NCBI GenBank assembly: GCA_041658565.1
Contig: JBAZZY010000008.1
Coordinates: forward strand, 38,936-102,935
DNA length: 64,000 nt
Reading direction: 5' to 3'
From: Actinomycetota bacterium
Lineage (GTDB): Bacteria > Actinomycetota > AC-67
Shown here: in pieces, positions 52,279 through 61,355 of the stretch
How positions within the stretch are numbered: position 1 is the stretch's first letter
Layout: each line of letters starts with the position of its first letter
Made by a program: the position numbers and the translations under genes
Notes under the pieces: generated by a model
The model's database searches: none
Told to the model about the DNA's origin: nothing
What the model saw: the letters and a program-made list of their open reading frames with translations, nothing else

Positions 52279-52830
52279 CTAGGAGGGATAGACCACAATG
52301 TGGCGGTCGGAGCCTTCGCCTTCACTGCGAGTACCGACGCCCGGGGTGTTCGCAAGCGCGTTGTGCACGACCTTGCGCTCGAACGCGCTCATCGGCTCCA
52401 GTTCCACCGACTTACCCTCAGCGCGGACCTCGGCCGCAACGGAACTCGCGCGCCGCTCCAGTACCGCTCGCTGGCGCGTGCGGTAGCCTCCAATATCCAG
52501 GGTCAGCAACACCCGAGATTCGGTTTGATGCTGCACCGCTGTGCGCACTAGGTCCTGAAGTGCCTCCAGCGTCGCACCATGCCGACCGATCAAAAGCCCC
52601 AGGTCAGGACCGGTAAGCTCAACCTCGATCGTGTCTCCGGCGAACTCGGCCGTTGCTTCGCCGTCCAGGTCCAGGACGTCAAGCAGTCCGTCGAGGAAAT
52701 CCTCCGCGAGGTCCGCCTGGTCATCGAGCAGAGAGTCTTCGGAATCGTCGACTCCCTCAGCGGCGGCGGCATTCGCCTCATCAGGAGACTCGACGGGGAC
52801 CTCATTTGTTGCTTCCGGGAACTCGCTCAT
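52279..52830 (-). CDS. jag: Jag/KhpB RNA-binding protein
   Basis: A 183-residue SpoIIIJ-associated protein: KH domain (TGPDLGLLIGRHGATLEALQDL) and R3H domain (RTRQRAVLERRAS, FERKVVHNAL-x-N), preceded by an acidic Asp/Glu-rich stretch. It lies directly after yidC with a 4-bp ATGA overlap, as usual. Confidence 0.93.
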   Translation of the reverse strand: MSEFPEATNEVPVESPDEANAAAAEGVDDSEDSLLDDQADLAEDFLDGLLDVLDLDGEATAEFAGDTIEVELTGPDLGLLIGRHGATLEALQDLVRTAVQHQTESRVLLTLDIGGYRTRQRAVLERRASSVAAEVRAEGKSVELEPMSAFERKVVHNALANTPGVGTRSEGEGSDRHIVVYPS

Positions 52831-54086
52831 CGCTTCTTCTTCCGCTTCTTCTTCTTGGAAGCCGACGGGGACGGCTTCGTGACCGGGGTCTTACCGTTCA
52901 CCTGCGCCTCCTGCTGCTTCGGGGTGGAGGAAGTCGAGCCGCGTTTGGCCTGCTTCAACTCCGCCTCCTCGCGCGCGCCGGCCTCATCCTGCCGCTTGAG
53001 CAAGATGTGCTGCTGGCCGATCGTCCACACGTTTTGGGCTAAGAAGTACAGGTTTGCGCCCGTTGGGAAGCTCAGGGAGATGAACCCAAAGAAGACCGGG
53101 AAGATGCGGGTCATCATCTGCTGCTGCTGAGCCATTTGGCCGGTAGCGCGCGCCGCCATCTGCTTGCTTTGGTAGTACTGCGTCCCCACGATCAGCAAGA
53201 CAAGCAGGTAGTAGGGGATTGCTTGGGTTTGGCCGCCCTTGGCGTCGCGGACCGTGCACTCGCGCATACCCGGTTTCGACGCCGCCTGGTTCGGAGTACA
53301 CCCTGGATGCATCCCAAACACCGTCGCGCGGTCGGCTGTAACGTCGGAGAACAACTTGCCGTCTCGCGGGAGATGCCCCGTGCCCAGCGCGGATTGACAC
53401 TGGAAGGAGACGCTACCGTCCTTGATCGACGGTCGGCATAGCGTGATCCACCCCGCATTGGAAAGTGGCTGGTCATCGTGCTTAGGCTCGCGGAAGCCGT
53501 CTACCAGGAAGATCTTGTCGCCTTTGGAAGTCGGGCAACTGATCGCCTTCGGACTCCGACCCGACGCGTTTGGCTCGACGCTTCGGGCTTCCTCCACGTC
53601 GTAGGGCCGACACAGAACGGACTTGATCTCGGTTCCGGCAAAGATATCGGCCGGAACCGCCGCGCCGGAGACCAACGTCACCGAGGTCGGAACGGCGATG
53701 ATCGACGCGCGCACGATGGCGATCATGGCGATGAAGACGGGGAACTGCGCGACCAACGGTAAGCAGCCGCCCAGCGGGTTGACGTTGTGCTTCTTGAACA
53801 GGCCTTGGACCTCTTGGTTCATCTGCATCCGGATCTGCTGGACCTCGGTACGATCCTGGGCCTTCTTCTGAAGCTCCTTGTACTTTTGTTGGATCTTCTT
53901 CTGCTCCGGCCCGAGCTTCTGCATTGAGGTCATCGAGCGGATCTGCTTCACCGTGAGCGGAATCAAGAGCGCGCGCACGGCGACCGTGAGCAAGATGATT
54001 GCAAGCGCATACGAGTGTGTAGCCTGGTAAATCGCGTTTATGGCGGCGCCGAGCGCGGCCTCTATACCTCCGAGGATTTCAGACAT
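52827..54086 (-). CDS. yidC: YidC/Oxa1 membrane protein insertase
   Basis: A 419-residue insertase: first transmembrane helix at about 14-34, the basic ALLIPLTVKQIRSM loop and the C-terminal part FGFISLSFPTGANLYFLAQNVWTI. A long extracytoplasmic loop (about 150-290) is unusually large and cysteine-containing (VLCRPYD, ISCPTSK, LCRPSIK). The Lys/Arg-rich tail (SASKKKKRKKKR) suits ribosome contact. Confidence 0.94.
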   Translation of the reverse strand: MSEILGGIEAALGAAINAIYQATHSYALAIILLTVAVRALLIPLTVKQIRSMTSMQKLGPEQKKIQQKYKELQKKAQDRTEVQQIRMQMNQEVQGLFKKHNVNPLGGCLPLVAQFPVFIAMIAIVRASIIAVPTSVTLVSGAAVPADIFAGTEIKSVLCRPYDVEEARSVEPNASGRSPKAISCPTSKGDKIFLVDGFREPKHDDQPLSNAGWITLCRPSIKDGSVSFQCQSALGTGHLPRDGKLFSDVTADRATVFGMHPGCTPNQAASKPGMRECTVRDAKGGQTQAIPYYLLVLLIVGTQYYQSKQMAARATGQMAQQQQMMTRIFPVFFGFISLSFPTGANLYFLAQNVWTIGQQHILLKRQDEAGAREEAELKQAKRGSTSSTPKQQEAQVNGKTPVTKPSPSASKKKKRKKKR

Positions 54087-54339
54087 GCGCTCTTGCTCGC
54101 AGCACTCGCCGCACGGGATGGTTGAGTTCCTTCACCGGATCGAATCCTCCATCAGTCCAAGGGGCGCAGCGCAACAACCGCCATGCGGTCTGCGCAACGC
54201 CGATTACAAGTCCATTCGCGCGCAAAGCCTCGACCGCGTACTCCGAACAAGACGGCACGAAGCGACACCGCGGCATCAGTAGGCGCCCGAAGGTCACCTG
54301 GTAGGCCCGCACGACCATGGCGGCCGCGCGCCCTAACAC
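54079..54339 (-). CDS. yidD: Membrane protein insertion efficiency factor YidD
   Basis: An 86-residue YidD: RFVPSCSEYAVEAL and CAPWTDGGFDPV are diagnostic. It helps YidC insert proteins. GTG at 54339 overlaps the rnpA stop by 7 bp, and its end overlaps yidC by 8 bp. Confidence 0.94.
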   Translation of the reverse strand: MLGRAAAMVVRAYQVTFGRLLMPRCRFVPSCSEYAVEALRANGLVIGVAQTAWRLLRCAPWTDGGFDPVKELNHPVRRVLRARAHV

Positions 54340-54668
54340 GGCACGCCGACCTTCTTCAAAGCTGCCTTCACATCGGCTGCAATTACCTGGTAGGGCTTGC
54401 CATACGCCCCAGGTTTGGCTGTGAGGATCACGTCGGTTCCGTCCGGGATAGCAAGAAGTGCGTCGCTTGCGGCAACGCGCATAAGTCGCTTCACCCGGTT
54501 TCGCTGCACAGCATTACCCACGCGCTTGGAAGCGGAAACCCCTACTCGCGCCGGCGCGGCGCCTCCGACGGCGCACGTGGCGACCACCGATCCTGCCGCG
54601 CTCCGTCGACCGCGCGCAAGAGTGCGACGAAAGTCGCTGGAGGAAGTTAGTCGATTGACTCGCTTCAT
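54333..54668 (-). CDS. rnpA: Ribonuclease P protein component
   Basis: A 111-residue basic protein with RVGVSASKRVGNAVQRNRVKR, the RnpA signature. It binds the RNase P RNA for tRNA 5' processing. ATG at 54668, 31 bp after rpmH. Confidence 0.94.
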   Translation of the reverse strand: MKRVNRLTSSSDFRRTLARGRRSAAGSVVATCAVGGAAPARVGVSASKRVGNAVQRNRVKRLMRVAASDALLAIPDGTDVILTAKPGAYGKPYQVIAADVKAALKKVGVPC

Positions 54669-54699
54669 ACGCGGTCGCGAAAAGGACGAGACAAGCCGG

Positions 54700-54834
54700 T
54701 TAGACAGTTAGGCGAGCGCGTCCCTTGCGCCGACGGCGCGACAGGATCGCTCGCCCGGCGCGCGTACGCATGCGCGTGCGGAAGCCATGGGTGCGCTTGC
54801 GACGTCGGTTGCTCGGCTGATACGTGCGCTTCAA
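54700..54834 (-). CDS. rpmH: Ribosomal protein L34
   Basis: A 44-residue bL34: [19 protein letters not shown] and [15 protein letters not shown] match the universal sequence. TTG start at 54834 with AGGAG 6 nt upstream. Promoter at 54859-54888 on the minus strand. Confidence 0.95.
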   Translation of the reverse strand: MKRTYQPSNRRRKRTHGFRTRMRTRAGRAILSRRRRKGRARLTV

Positions 54835-54858
54835 CGGTTCTCCTAGTTGGGTCGCAAG

Positions 54859-54888
54859 AGTCTACGCGGCCCACGAATCGAGCGTCAA
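54859..54888 (-). promoter_or_regulatory. rpmH promoter
   Basis: TTGACG (54888-54883) and TAGACT (54864-54859) with an 18-bp spacer, facing rpmH; start about 54852. Confidence 0.7.
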
Positions 54889-54982
54889 ACACAGATTGTT
54901 GTGGAACTCGGCAAACCGCCTACCTGCGGAAACGCATCCTGTTCTCGGGAAAACTCCCTGTGGATGAACACAATTCCCATTC

Positions 54983-55011
54983 TTGTGTCCACAGGGGACC
55001 GTGTTTATACT
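54983..55011 (+). promoter_or_regulatory. dnaA promoter overlapping a DnaA box
   Basis: TTGTGT (54983-54988), 17-bp spacer, TATACT (55006-55011). The DnaA box at 54985-54993 covers the -35 region, a classic autoregulation layout. Confidence 0.65.
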
Positions 55012-55181
55012 CGGCCGTCGTCGTCCATCTGACGAGGCGGAACTTCTTCTCGTGACTTCCCTGTTCGTGGCGCGCGTTCTCCGCGTGCGGGACGAACGCG
55101 GTCGGAAGTGCCTCCTTTGTCCACAGGTGTGGACGATCATTGTGGATATTGGCTTGTCTTCGTACAAGCCGGAGGGGGCAC

Positions 55182-56558
55182 ATGGCTGATCAGGCCGATG
55201 AACTGTGGGGTCAAACCCTCGCCAGCGTACGGTCGCAGTTGGTGTCGCCGGGCGCGCGGGCCTGGGTTGAAGGAACCAAACCACTCGGGTTCGCCAACGA
55301 CGTTTTAGTACTCGGCGCCCCTTCACCGTTTGCGAAAGAGTGGCTTGAGACCCGGTACGCCGACACGTTGACCGAGGCTTTGTGCGTTGCGGCGGGCCGC
55401 TACGTGCAATTAAAGGTGACTGTGGATCCTGGACGTGCGGGTGCCTCGGTTGTGGACGTCACCGACGAGGCCTCTCAGCAGCAAGCCGAGCGCACCGCAT
55501 CCCGGCCGGCCGAGCCACCGCAACTGAATCCACGCTACGTGTTCGACACCTTCGTGACGGGCCCCTCGAACCGTTTTGCTCATGCGGCCGCTCAAGCCGT
55601 CGCCGAGCAGCCGGCCCGCAGCTACAACCCTTTGTTTATCTACGGGGGGGCGGGACTCGGAAAGACCCACCTTCTGCATGCCATCGGTCACGAGGTCTGG
55701 CGGTTGTTCCCTCAAGCGCGCATTCGATACGTGTCCTCCGAGCAGTTCATGAATGAGTTCATCATGGGTGTACGTGAGGACAAGATGCCGGGGTTCCGCA
55801 GACGCTACCGCGAGGCAGATCTTCTACTCGTCGACGACATCCAATTCATGTCTCGCGGGGAGCAGACGCAGGAGGAGTTCTTCCACACGTTCAACGCTCT
55901 ACACAACGACGGGCGCCAGATCGTAATTACGTCGGATCGGGCGCCGGCCGAGATCCCGGGGTTGGAAGACCGTCTGCGTACCCGTTTCGAGTGGGGTTTG
56001 ATCACCGACGTACAGCCACCGGACCTAGAAACCCGCGTTGCTATCTTGCAAAAGAAGGCTCGTAGTGAAGGGTTCCAAGTTCCCGACGACGTTCTCGCGT
56101 TTATCGCTTCGCGCGTCCAGAACAACATCCGCGAGCTTGAAGGTCGTCTTATTCGGGTTGTTTCCTACGGTTCGCTGACTGGAAACCCACTTACCCTCGA
56201 GTTGGCACAAGAGGTCCTTCAACCACTTCTTCCACAGGACGGCGCTGGGGAAATCCCTGCCGACTTGATCATCAACGAGTGTGCCCGTTACTTCAGTCTT
56301 GCGCGTGAGGAACTGCTTGGGCAGAGCCGCACCCGTACACTCGTTGCCGCACGTCAAGTCGCGATGTACTTGTGTCGTGAACTTACGTCTCTATCCCTTC
56401 CAAAGATCGGTGACGCGTTTGGCGGACGCGACCACACCACCGTTATGCACGCCGACGCGAAGATCCGCCGGTTGATGGGTGAGCGCCGTCAGGTTTATTC
56501 ACAGGTCCAAGAACTCACTGCGCGTATCCGCACCCGGGTCGCCGCAAACGCCTCGTAG
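55182..56558 (+). CDS. dnaA: Chromosomal replication initiator DnaA
   Basis: A 458-residue DnaA: Walker A GGAGLGKTHL (155-162 region), Walker B LLLVDDIQF, sensor and the DNA-binding signature GGRDHTTVMHA. The ATG at 55182 follows GGAGGGGG; the longer upstream frame is not needed. It opens oriC for replication. Confidence 0.97.
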   Translation: MADQADELWGQTLASVRSQLVSPGARAWVEGTKPLGFANDVLVLGAPSPFAKEWLETRYADTLTEALCVAAGRYVQLKVTVDPGRAGASVVDVTDEASQQQAERTASRPAEPPQLNPRYVFDTFVTGPSNRFAHAAAQAVAEQPARSYNPLFIYGGAGLGKTHLLHAIGHEVWRLFPQARIRYVSSEQFMNEFIMGVREDKMPGFRRRYREADLLLVDDIQFMSRGEQTQEEFFHTFNALHNDGRQIVITSDRAPAEIPGLEDRLRTRFEWGLITDVQPPDLETRVAILQKKARSEGFQVPDDVLAFIASRVQNNIRELEGRLIRVVSYGSLTGNPLTLELAQEVLQPLLPQDGAGEIPADLIINECARYFSLAREELLGQSRTRTLVAARQVAMYLCRELTSLSLPKIGDAFGGRDHTTVMHADAKIRRLMGERRQVYSQVQELTARIRTRVAANAS

Positions 56559-56696
56559 CACTCCGCTCGTCCACAGGTTAAGAAAGGGAAAACCGCACGT
56601 CATCGCCTGTATCCACAGTGTCCCCAGGCCCTACTACGATTACGAACAAGTGATTTCTTTTAAAAGCAAGCACGTTCACAGTGTGAAGGAGGCTCA
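56559..56696 (+). other. dnaA-dnaN gap with two DnaA boxes
   Basis: TCGTCCACA (56567-56575) and GTATCCACA (56609-56617), then an AT-rich stretch (GATTTCTTTTAAAAG near 56651-56665) that could be an unwinding element. In mycobacteria oriC lies here. Confidence 0.6.
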
Positions 56697-57788
56697 ATGA
56701 AGATCTCGGTAGAGCGCGAGCAATTCGCCGACGCGGTCACGTGGGTGCTGCGTTCGGTTAGTTCCCGAGCGACGCTTCCGGCGCTGGGCGGCGTGTTGTT
56801 TGATGCGGCGACTAAAACGTTGCGGTTGTCTGGAACCGACCTTGAGTTGGCGGCAAACGCGGCGATCGACGCCAACGTCGAGGAGGACGGCAAGATCGTG
56901 CTCCCCGGTCGAGTGCTGGGGGAAATCGCGCGCAGTTTGCCGGAGGGCGCAGTTCGCATCGAAGCATCCGGCGGCCAAGCCCGGATTACGTGCGGCTCGG
57001 CCGAGTTCACGTTGCGCGCTCTTCCGCTCGAGGATTTTCCAAACTTGGTGGCACCGGAAGGGGCTCCGTCGGGAACCGTGGATGCTGCGGTGTTCGTGTC
57101 GGCAATCGGACAGGTCACCCGTGCGGCTTCGCATGATGAGGCGCGTCCGGTGCTCACCGGAACCCTGGTGGATGTGACTCCTGAGAAGATCACGCTGGTG
57201 GCAACCGACAGCTACCGGCTGGCCGTACGCGAGATCGCGTGGTCGGGTCCGGCCGAGGGGATAAAGCGCGTGATCCCGGCGCGCGCACTGCAGGAAGCGG
57301 CGCGCGCCGCCGACGGAGACGGGTCCATCACGATCACCCTCGGCGAGTCGCAGGCGGCCTTCGAGGTAGGTGGCCGCAAGCTGACAACGCGCCTGATCGA
57401 GGGTGAGTTCCCTAACTGGCGGCAACTCGTGCCCAACGATCTGCCGAACACGATGGCGATCAACCGCGAGTTGTTCCTCGAAGCCGTTCGACGCGTTGGG
57501 ATTCTGGCGCAGTCCGGAGCACCTGTGCGCATCGAGCTGGGACCCGAGGGCGCGCGCCTAAAGGCGGGCGCGCAAGACCTCGGCGAAGCGGCCGAACACG
57601 TAGACGGCAAGTTTGAGGGCGAAGCGTTGACAGTCGCGTTCAACCCGACCTATCTGGTCGATGGCTTAAACGCTGTCGAGGGCTCCGACGCGACGCTGGC
57701 TGCGCGCGACGGGCTCAAGCCGGCCATTCTGCGCGCGACCGGGGATGAGAGCGGGTTCCTGTACCTGGTCATGCCCGTTCGCATCTAG
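56697..57788 (+). CDS. dnaN: DNA polymerase III beta sliding clamp
   Basis: A 363-residue three-domain clamp: FADAVTWVLRSVSSRATLPAL, VRPVLTGTLVDV, and a C-terminus ending VMPVRI. It encircles DNA and holds the polymerase. ATG at 56697 with AGGAGGC upstream. Confidence 0.96.
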   Translation: MKISVEREQFADAVTWVLRSVSSRATLPALGGVLFDAATKTLRLSGTDLELAANAAIDANVEEDGKIVLPGRVLGEIARSLPEGAVRIEASGGQARITCGSAEFTLRALPLEDFPNLVAPEGAPSGTVDAAVFVSAIGQVTRAASHDEARPVLTGTLVDVTPEKITLVATDSYRLAVREIAWSGPAEGIKRVIPARALQEAARAADGDGSITITLGESQAAFEVGGRKLTTRLIEGEFPNWRQLVPNDLPNTMAINRELFLEAVRRVGILAQSGAPVRIELGPEGARLKAGAQDLGEAAEHVDGKFEGEALTVAFNPTYLVDGLNAVEGSDATLAARDGLKPAILRATGDESGFLYLVMPVRI

Positions 57789-57808
57789 CGCGCGCGACGG
57801 GAGGCGTG

Positions 57809-58924
57809 GTGAGGGTTCGTGCGATCGAGCTGACCACGTTCCGGTCATGGGAGTCGCTATCACTGTCGTTCGAAGGCGACACAACGGCGCTGGTTGGCCC
57901 AAACGGATGCGGGAAGACCTCGGTGCTGGAGGCGGCGTGGTACTGCGCGGCTCTTGAGTCGCATCGGACGTCGGCGGACGCAGTCTTGGTTCGCAGGGGC
58001 TCGGCGACCGCGGTGATCCGCTGCGACGTCGAGCGGGGCCGGCCGCAGGCAGTAGTGCGTAACGAACGTGTTGAGCTGGAGATCGTCACCCGCGGCCGGG
58101 CGCGCGCCCGGCTGGGTGGGGCCCCAGTGACGCGGCGCCGGGATGTGCTCGGGACGTTGCGCGCGGCGATCTTCTCCCCGGAGCTGCTAGCCGTTGTACG
58201 GGCGGAACCTTCGGATCGGCGGCGGTTCGTCGCGGATTTGTTGGTGCAGATGCACCCGCGGTTCCACGCCGTCGCGCGCGATTACGACCGAGCTTTGCGT
58301 CAGCGGAACGCGTTGCTTCGAGATCACGCGGGTTCCCGCACGCCGCCGCGCGGACTCGAGGCGTGGGACGAGGCGCTCATCGGGCCGGGAGCCGAGTTGT
58401 GCGCCGGGCGCGCGCGCGTGGTGCGCCACCTGTCGCCGCACGCGCGCGAGGCGTACGAGGCCGTCGGAGGCGGGGCGGCTTTCGATGTCGGCTACGTTCC
58501 AAACGTCCCGGCTCCCGAGGAGCAAACCGTTGACGCCTGGGCCGCGCAAATGCGCGCGCGACTAGACGCTCGTCGCGCCGACGAGCTGACTCGGGGCTTG
58601 ACGCTGGTGGGACCGCACCGCGACGATCTTGCAATCGACATCGCCGGCATGCCGGCGCGCACCCACGCCTCACACGGCGAGAGCTGGCTGGCCGCGCTCG
58701 CGCTGGTGCTCGGAGGGCACGCGGCGCTGACCGAGTCGCTTGGGGAGCAACCCGTGTTGCTGCTGGACGATCCCTTCACGCTGCTTGACCCAGAGCGCCG
58801 CGTCCGGCTCGCGAGGGCACTTCCCGCGGGAGCCCAGGTCCTGGTAACCGCGGCGGACCCCGCCGAGATCCCCCCGGAGCTGGATGCCAAACACGTCGAC
58901 GTCGGGAGCGCGCACAATGGCTGA
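57809..58924 (+). CDS. recF: Recombination protein RecF
   Basis: A 371-residue SMC-like ATPase: Walker A GPNGCGKTS, the signature SHGESWLAALAL and Walker B PVLLLDDPFTLLDP. It loads RecA at gaps. The GTG at 57809 (GGGAGG 4 nt upstream) was preferred to the GTG at 57806. Its stop overlaps the next gene by 8 bp. Confidence 0.94.
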   Translation: MRVRAIELTTFRSWESLSLSFEGDTTALVGPNGCGKTSVLEAAWYCAALESHRTSADAVLVRRGSATAVIRCDVERGRPQAVVRNERVELEIVTRGRARARLGGAPVTRRRDVLGTLRAAIFSPELLAVVRAEPSDRRRFVADLLVQMHPRFHAVARDYDRALRQRNALLRDHAGSRTPPRGLEAWDEALIGPGAELCAGRARVVRHLSPHAREAYEAVGGGAAFDVGYVPNVPAPEEQTVDAWAAQMRARLDARRADELTRGLTLVGPHRDDLAIDIAGMPARTHASHGESWLAALALVLGGHAALTESLGEQPVLLLDDPFTLLDPERRVRLARALPAGAQVLVTAADPAEIPPELDAKHVDVGSAHNG

Positions 58925-59246
58925 CCGCGAACGAGACCCAAAACCGATGGCGGATCTGATGCGCTTGTTGGTTGCGGGACGCGGATGGGGCGAGCGCATG
59001 GCGGTCCAGCAGTTGGCGCAGTCCTGGGAGCAGATCGTAGGTCCGCACGTGGCGGAGCACAGTGAGCCGTTGCGGTTGATCCGCGGGGTGCTCACGATTC
59101 GCGCGGAGCGAGGCGTGTGGGCAACCGAGCTAACGCTGCTCGCGGCATCGATCGCCGAAAAGGCCGACCGGTTCCTGGGCTCCGGATCCGTGCGGGAGGC
59201 TCGCGTTCAGACCGCAGGGCCCGGACCGCACGACCACCGGGGCTGA
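58917..59246 (+). CDS. DUF721 family protein
   Basis: A 109-residue DUF721/DciA-like protein: WEQIVGPHVAEHSEPLRL and GVLTIRAERGVWATELTLLAASI are characteristic. DciA-type members help load the replicative helicase. ATG at 58917 with GGGAG upstream; overlaps recF. Confidence 0.88.
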   Translation: MADRERDPKPMADLMRLLVAGRGWGERMAVQQLAQSWEQIVGPHVAEHSEPLRLIRGVLTIRAERGVWATELTLLAASIAEKADRFLGSGSVREARVQTAGPGPHDHRG

Positions 59247-59323
59247 GGACTTCGCGGTGCGCGGTTCGCGCCGAAAAGGGTGAATGGGCTGCCGTCGGCG
59301 CCGAAGGAAACATGGCTCTACCT

Positions 59324-59331
59324 GCTATAAT
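59324..59331 (+). promoter_or_regulatory. gyrB promoter, extended -10
   Basis: A TG-C-TATAAT at 59323-59331 is a perfect extended -10; no good -35 is seen. The start would be about 100 bp before gyrB. Confidence 0.6.
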
Positions 59332-59440
59332 GACGCTACTAAACGCGCTGAATCCGTCGAAGTCCGTCGGTTCTCGGCGGCGCGCGCTCCCCCAGCGCCA
59401 CGAGGACGCGTGGGCGGTTCCGTGCCGCGAAGGAGATTGA

Positions 59441-61348
59441 GTGGTTAAGTCCAACACCGACTACACAAGCAAGGACATTCAGGTACTCGAGGGACTCGAG
59501 GCTGTCCGCAAGAGGCCTGGGATGTACATCGGATCGACCGGTCCGAGAGGCTTGCATCACCTGGTCTACGAGGTCGTCGACAACGCTATCGACGAAGCGC
59601 TGGCCGGACGCTGCAACAAGATCACGATTGATCTCAACGCCGACGGAAGCGTTGCGGTTGCCGACGACGGCGCCGGCATCCCCGTCGCTCCGATCCCGGG
59701 GAACAAAGACCGGCGGCCCGCGCTCGAGATCGTCATGACGGTGCTTCATGCCGGCGGAAAGTTCGGCGGGTCCGGGTACGCGGTTTCCGGCGGACTGCAC
59801 GGCGTTGGCGTGTCGGTTGTGAATGCCCTATCCGAGCGACTCAACGTCGAGGTTCATCGCGACGGCTACGAGTGGACGCAGTCCTACGCGCGCGGCAAAC
59901 CGCAGGAGAAGCTGCGCAAGGGCAAAGCCAGCAAGAGGAATGGAACGACCGTGCGCTTTTGGCCGGACCCCGAGATCTTCGAAGATCTGGAGTTCAAGGC
60001 CGATGTCTTGTCCCAGCGTTTAAAGGAGCTGGCGTACCTCACCAAGGGCATCACCATCACGCTGGCCGATCAGCGAGTGGATCCACCGGTGGTCGAGACC
60101 TGGCGCGCGCAAGGCGGCATCGCCGACTTCGTCAAGGCGTTGAACGTGGGACGCGAAACACTCAACCGTCCGGTGCACTTCGAGGCCGCCGAGGACGGGC
60201 GCGAGATTGAGATCGCGCTGCAGTGGAATGGGACGTTCAACGAGTCGCTGTACTCGTTCGCCAACACCATCAATACCCACGAAGGCGGGATGCACGAGGA
60301 GGGCTTCAAGAAGGCCCTTACGAACGTGGTTAACCGCTACGCGCGCGCGAAGTCGCTGCTCAAGGAAAAGGAAGAAAACCTCCAAGGCGAGGATATTCGC
60401 GAAGGACTCGTCGGTATCGTCAGCATCAAGATGCGTAACCCGCAGTTCGAGGGGCAGACCAAGACCAAGCTTGGCAACACAGAGATCCGCTCGTTCACCG
60501 AGCGTGTGGTCAACGATCGCCTCGCCGACTGGCTGGAAGAACACCCGACCGAGTCCAAGCGCATCGTCACCAAGGCCCTGCAGGCATCGCGCGCGCGCAT
60601 GGCTGCGAAGAAGGCGCGCGACATCGCGCGCAAGGGCTTCGGCACCGGAGGCGGACTGCCCGGCAAACTCGCCGACTGCTCATCGAACGATCCGAACTCC
60701 ACCGAGGTCTTCATCGTCGAGGGGGACTCGGCCGGCGGCTCGGCGAAGCAAGCTCGAAACCGGGAGTGGCAGGCGATCTTGCCGATCCGCGGCAAGATCC
60801 TAAACGTCGAGAAAGCGCGCCTGCACAAGATCCTTGAAAACCAGGAGATCCTCGCGCTGATCAACGCGATCGGCACCGGGATCGGCGAGCAGCTCGACAC
60901 CGCGAAGCGGCGCTACGGCAAGGTCGTGATCTTGACAGACGCCGACGTGGACGGCGCGCACATCCGGACGCTGCTTTTGACCTTCTTCTTCCGGCACATG
61001 CGCGGCTTGATCGAGCAGGGCTACGTCTACATCGCGCAGCCGCCGCTGTACCGGATCAAGTTCGGCTCCGAGAAGCACTACGCGTTCTCGGACCGCCAGC
61101 GAGACAAGATCTTGCGTGAGCACCCGAACCGCAAGTCCGACATCCAACGCTTCAAGGGACTCGGAGAGATGATGCCCGAGGAGTTGTGGAACACCGCAAT
61201 GAACCCCGAGTCGCGCAGCATGCTCCAGGTCGCACTCGAAGACGCTGCCGTCGCCGACCAGATCTTCACCGTGTTGATGGGTGAGGATGTAGAGGGTCGC
61301 CGCGCTTTCATTCAGAAGAACGCCAAAGACGCGTTCGTAGACATCTAG
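59441..61348 (+). CDS. gyrB: DNA gyrase subunit B
   Basis: A 635-residue GyrB: YIGSTGPRGLHHLVYEVVDNAIDEA, GGLHGVGVSVVNAL, EGDSAGGSAKQAR and the toprim Asp pair (ILTDADVDGAHIRTL). It supplies ATPase and DNA gate functions. GTG at 59441 with AAGGAGA upstream. Confidence 0.97.
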   Translation: MVKSNTDYTSKDIQVLEGLEAVRKRPGMYIGSTGPRGLHHLVYEVVDNAIDEALAGRCNKITIDLNADGSVAVADDGAGIPVAPIPGNKDRRPALEIVMTVLHAGGKFGGSGYAVSGGLHGVGVSVVNALSERLNVEVHRDGYEWTQSYARGKPQEKLRKGKASKRNGTTVRFWPDPEIFEDLEFKADVLSQRLKELAYLTKGITITLADQRVDPPVVETWRAQGGIADFVKALNVGRETLNRPVHFEAAEDGREIEIALQWNGTFNESLYSFANTINTHEGGMHEEGFKKALTNVVNRYARAKSLLKEKEENLQGEDIREGLVGIVSIKMRNPQFEGQTKTKLGNTEIRSFTERVVNDRLADWLEEHPTESKRIVTKALQASRARMAAKKARDIARKGFGTGGGLPGKLADCSSNDPNSTEVFIVEGDSAGGSAKQARNREWQAILPIRGKILNVEKARLHKILENQEILALINAIGTGIGEQLDTAKRRYGKVVILTDADVDGAHIRTLLLTFFFRHMRGLIEQGYVYIAQPPLYRIKFGSEKHYAFSDRQRDKILREHPNRKSDIQRFKGLGEMMPEELWNTAMNPESRSMLQVALEDAAVADQIFTVLMGEDVEGRRAFIQKNAKDAFVDI

Positions 61349-61355
61349 AGGTCGT

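Larger units (their letters stand above)
54835..55181. other. oriC: Probable oriC region between rpmH and dnaA
   Basis: No gene. DnaA-box-like sequences: 54959-54967 (TGTGGATGA, reverse), 54985-54993 (GTGTCCACA), 55117-55125 (TTGTCCACA, exact for high-GC bacteria), 55128-55136 (TGTGGACGA, reverse) and 55141-55149 (TGTGGATAT, reverse). Transcription runs away on both sides. The dnaA-dnaN gap also has two boxes. Confidence 0.75.

Noticed and set aside
54835..56696. tRNA genes near the origin
   Set aside because: I saw no cloverleaf-compatible sequence with a T-loop or anticodon arm here or elsewhere in the window.
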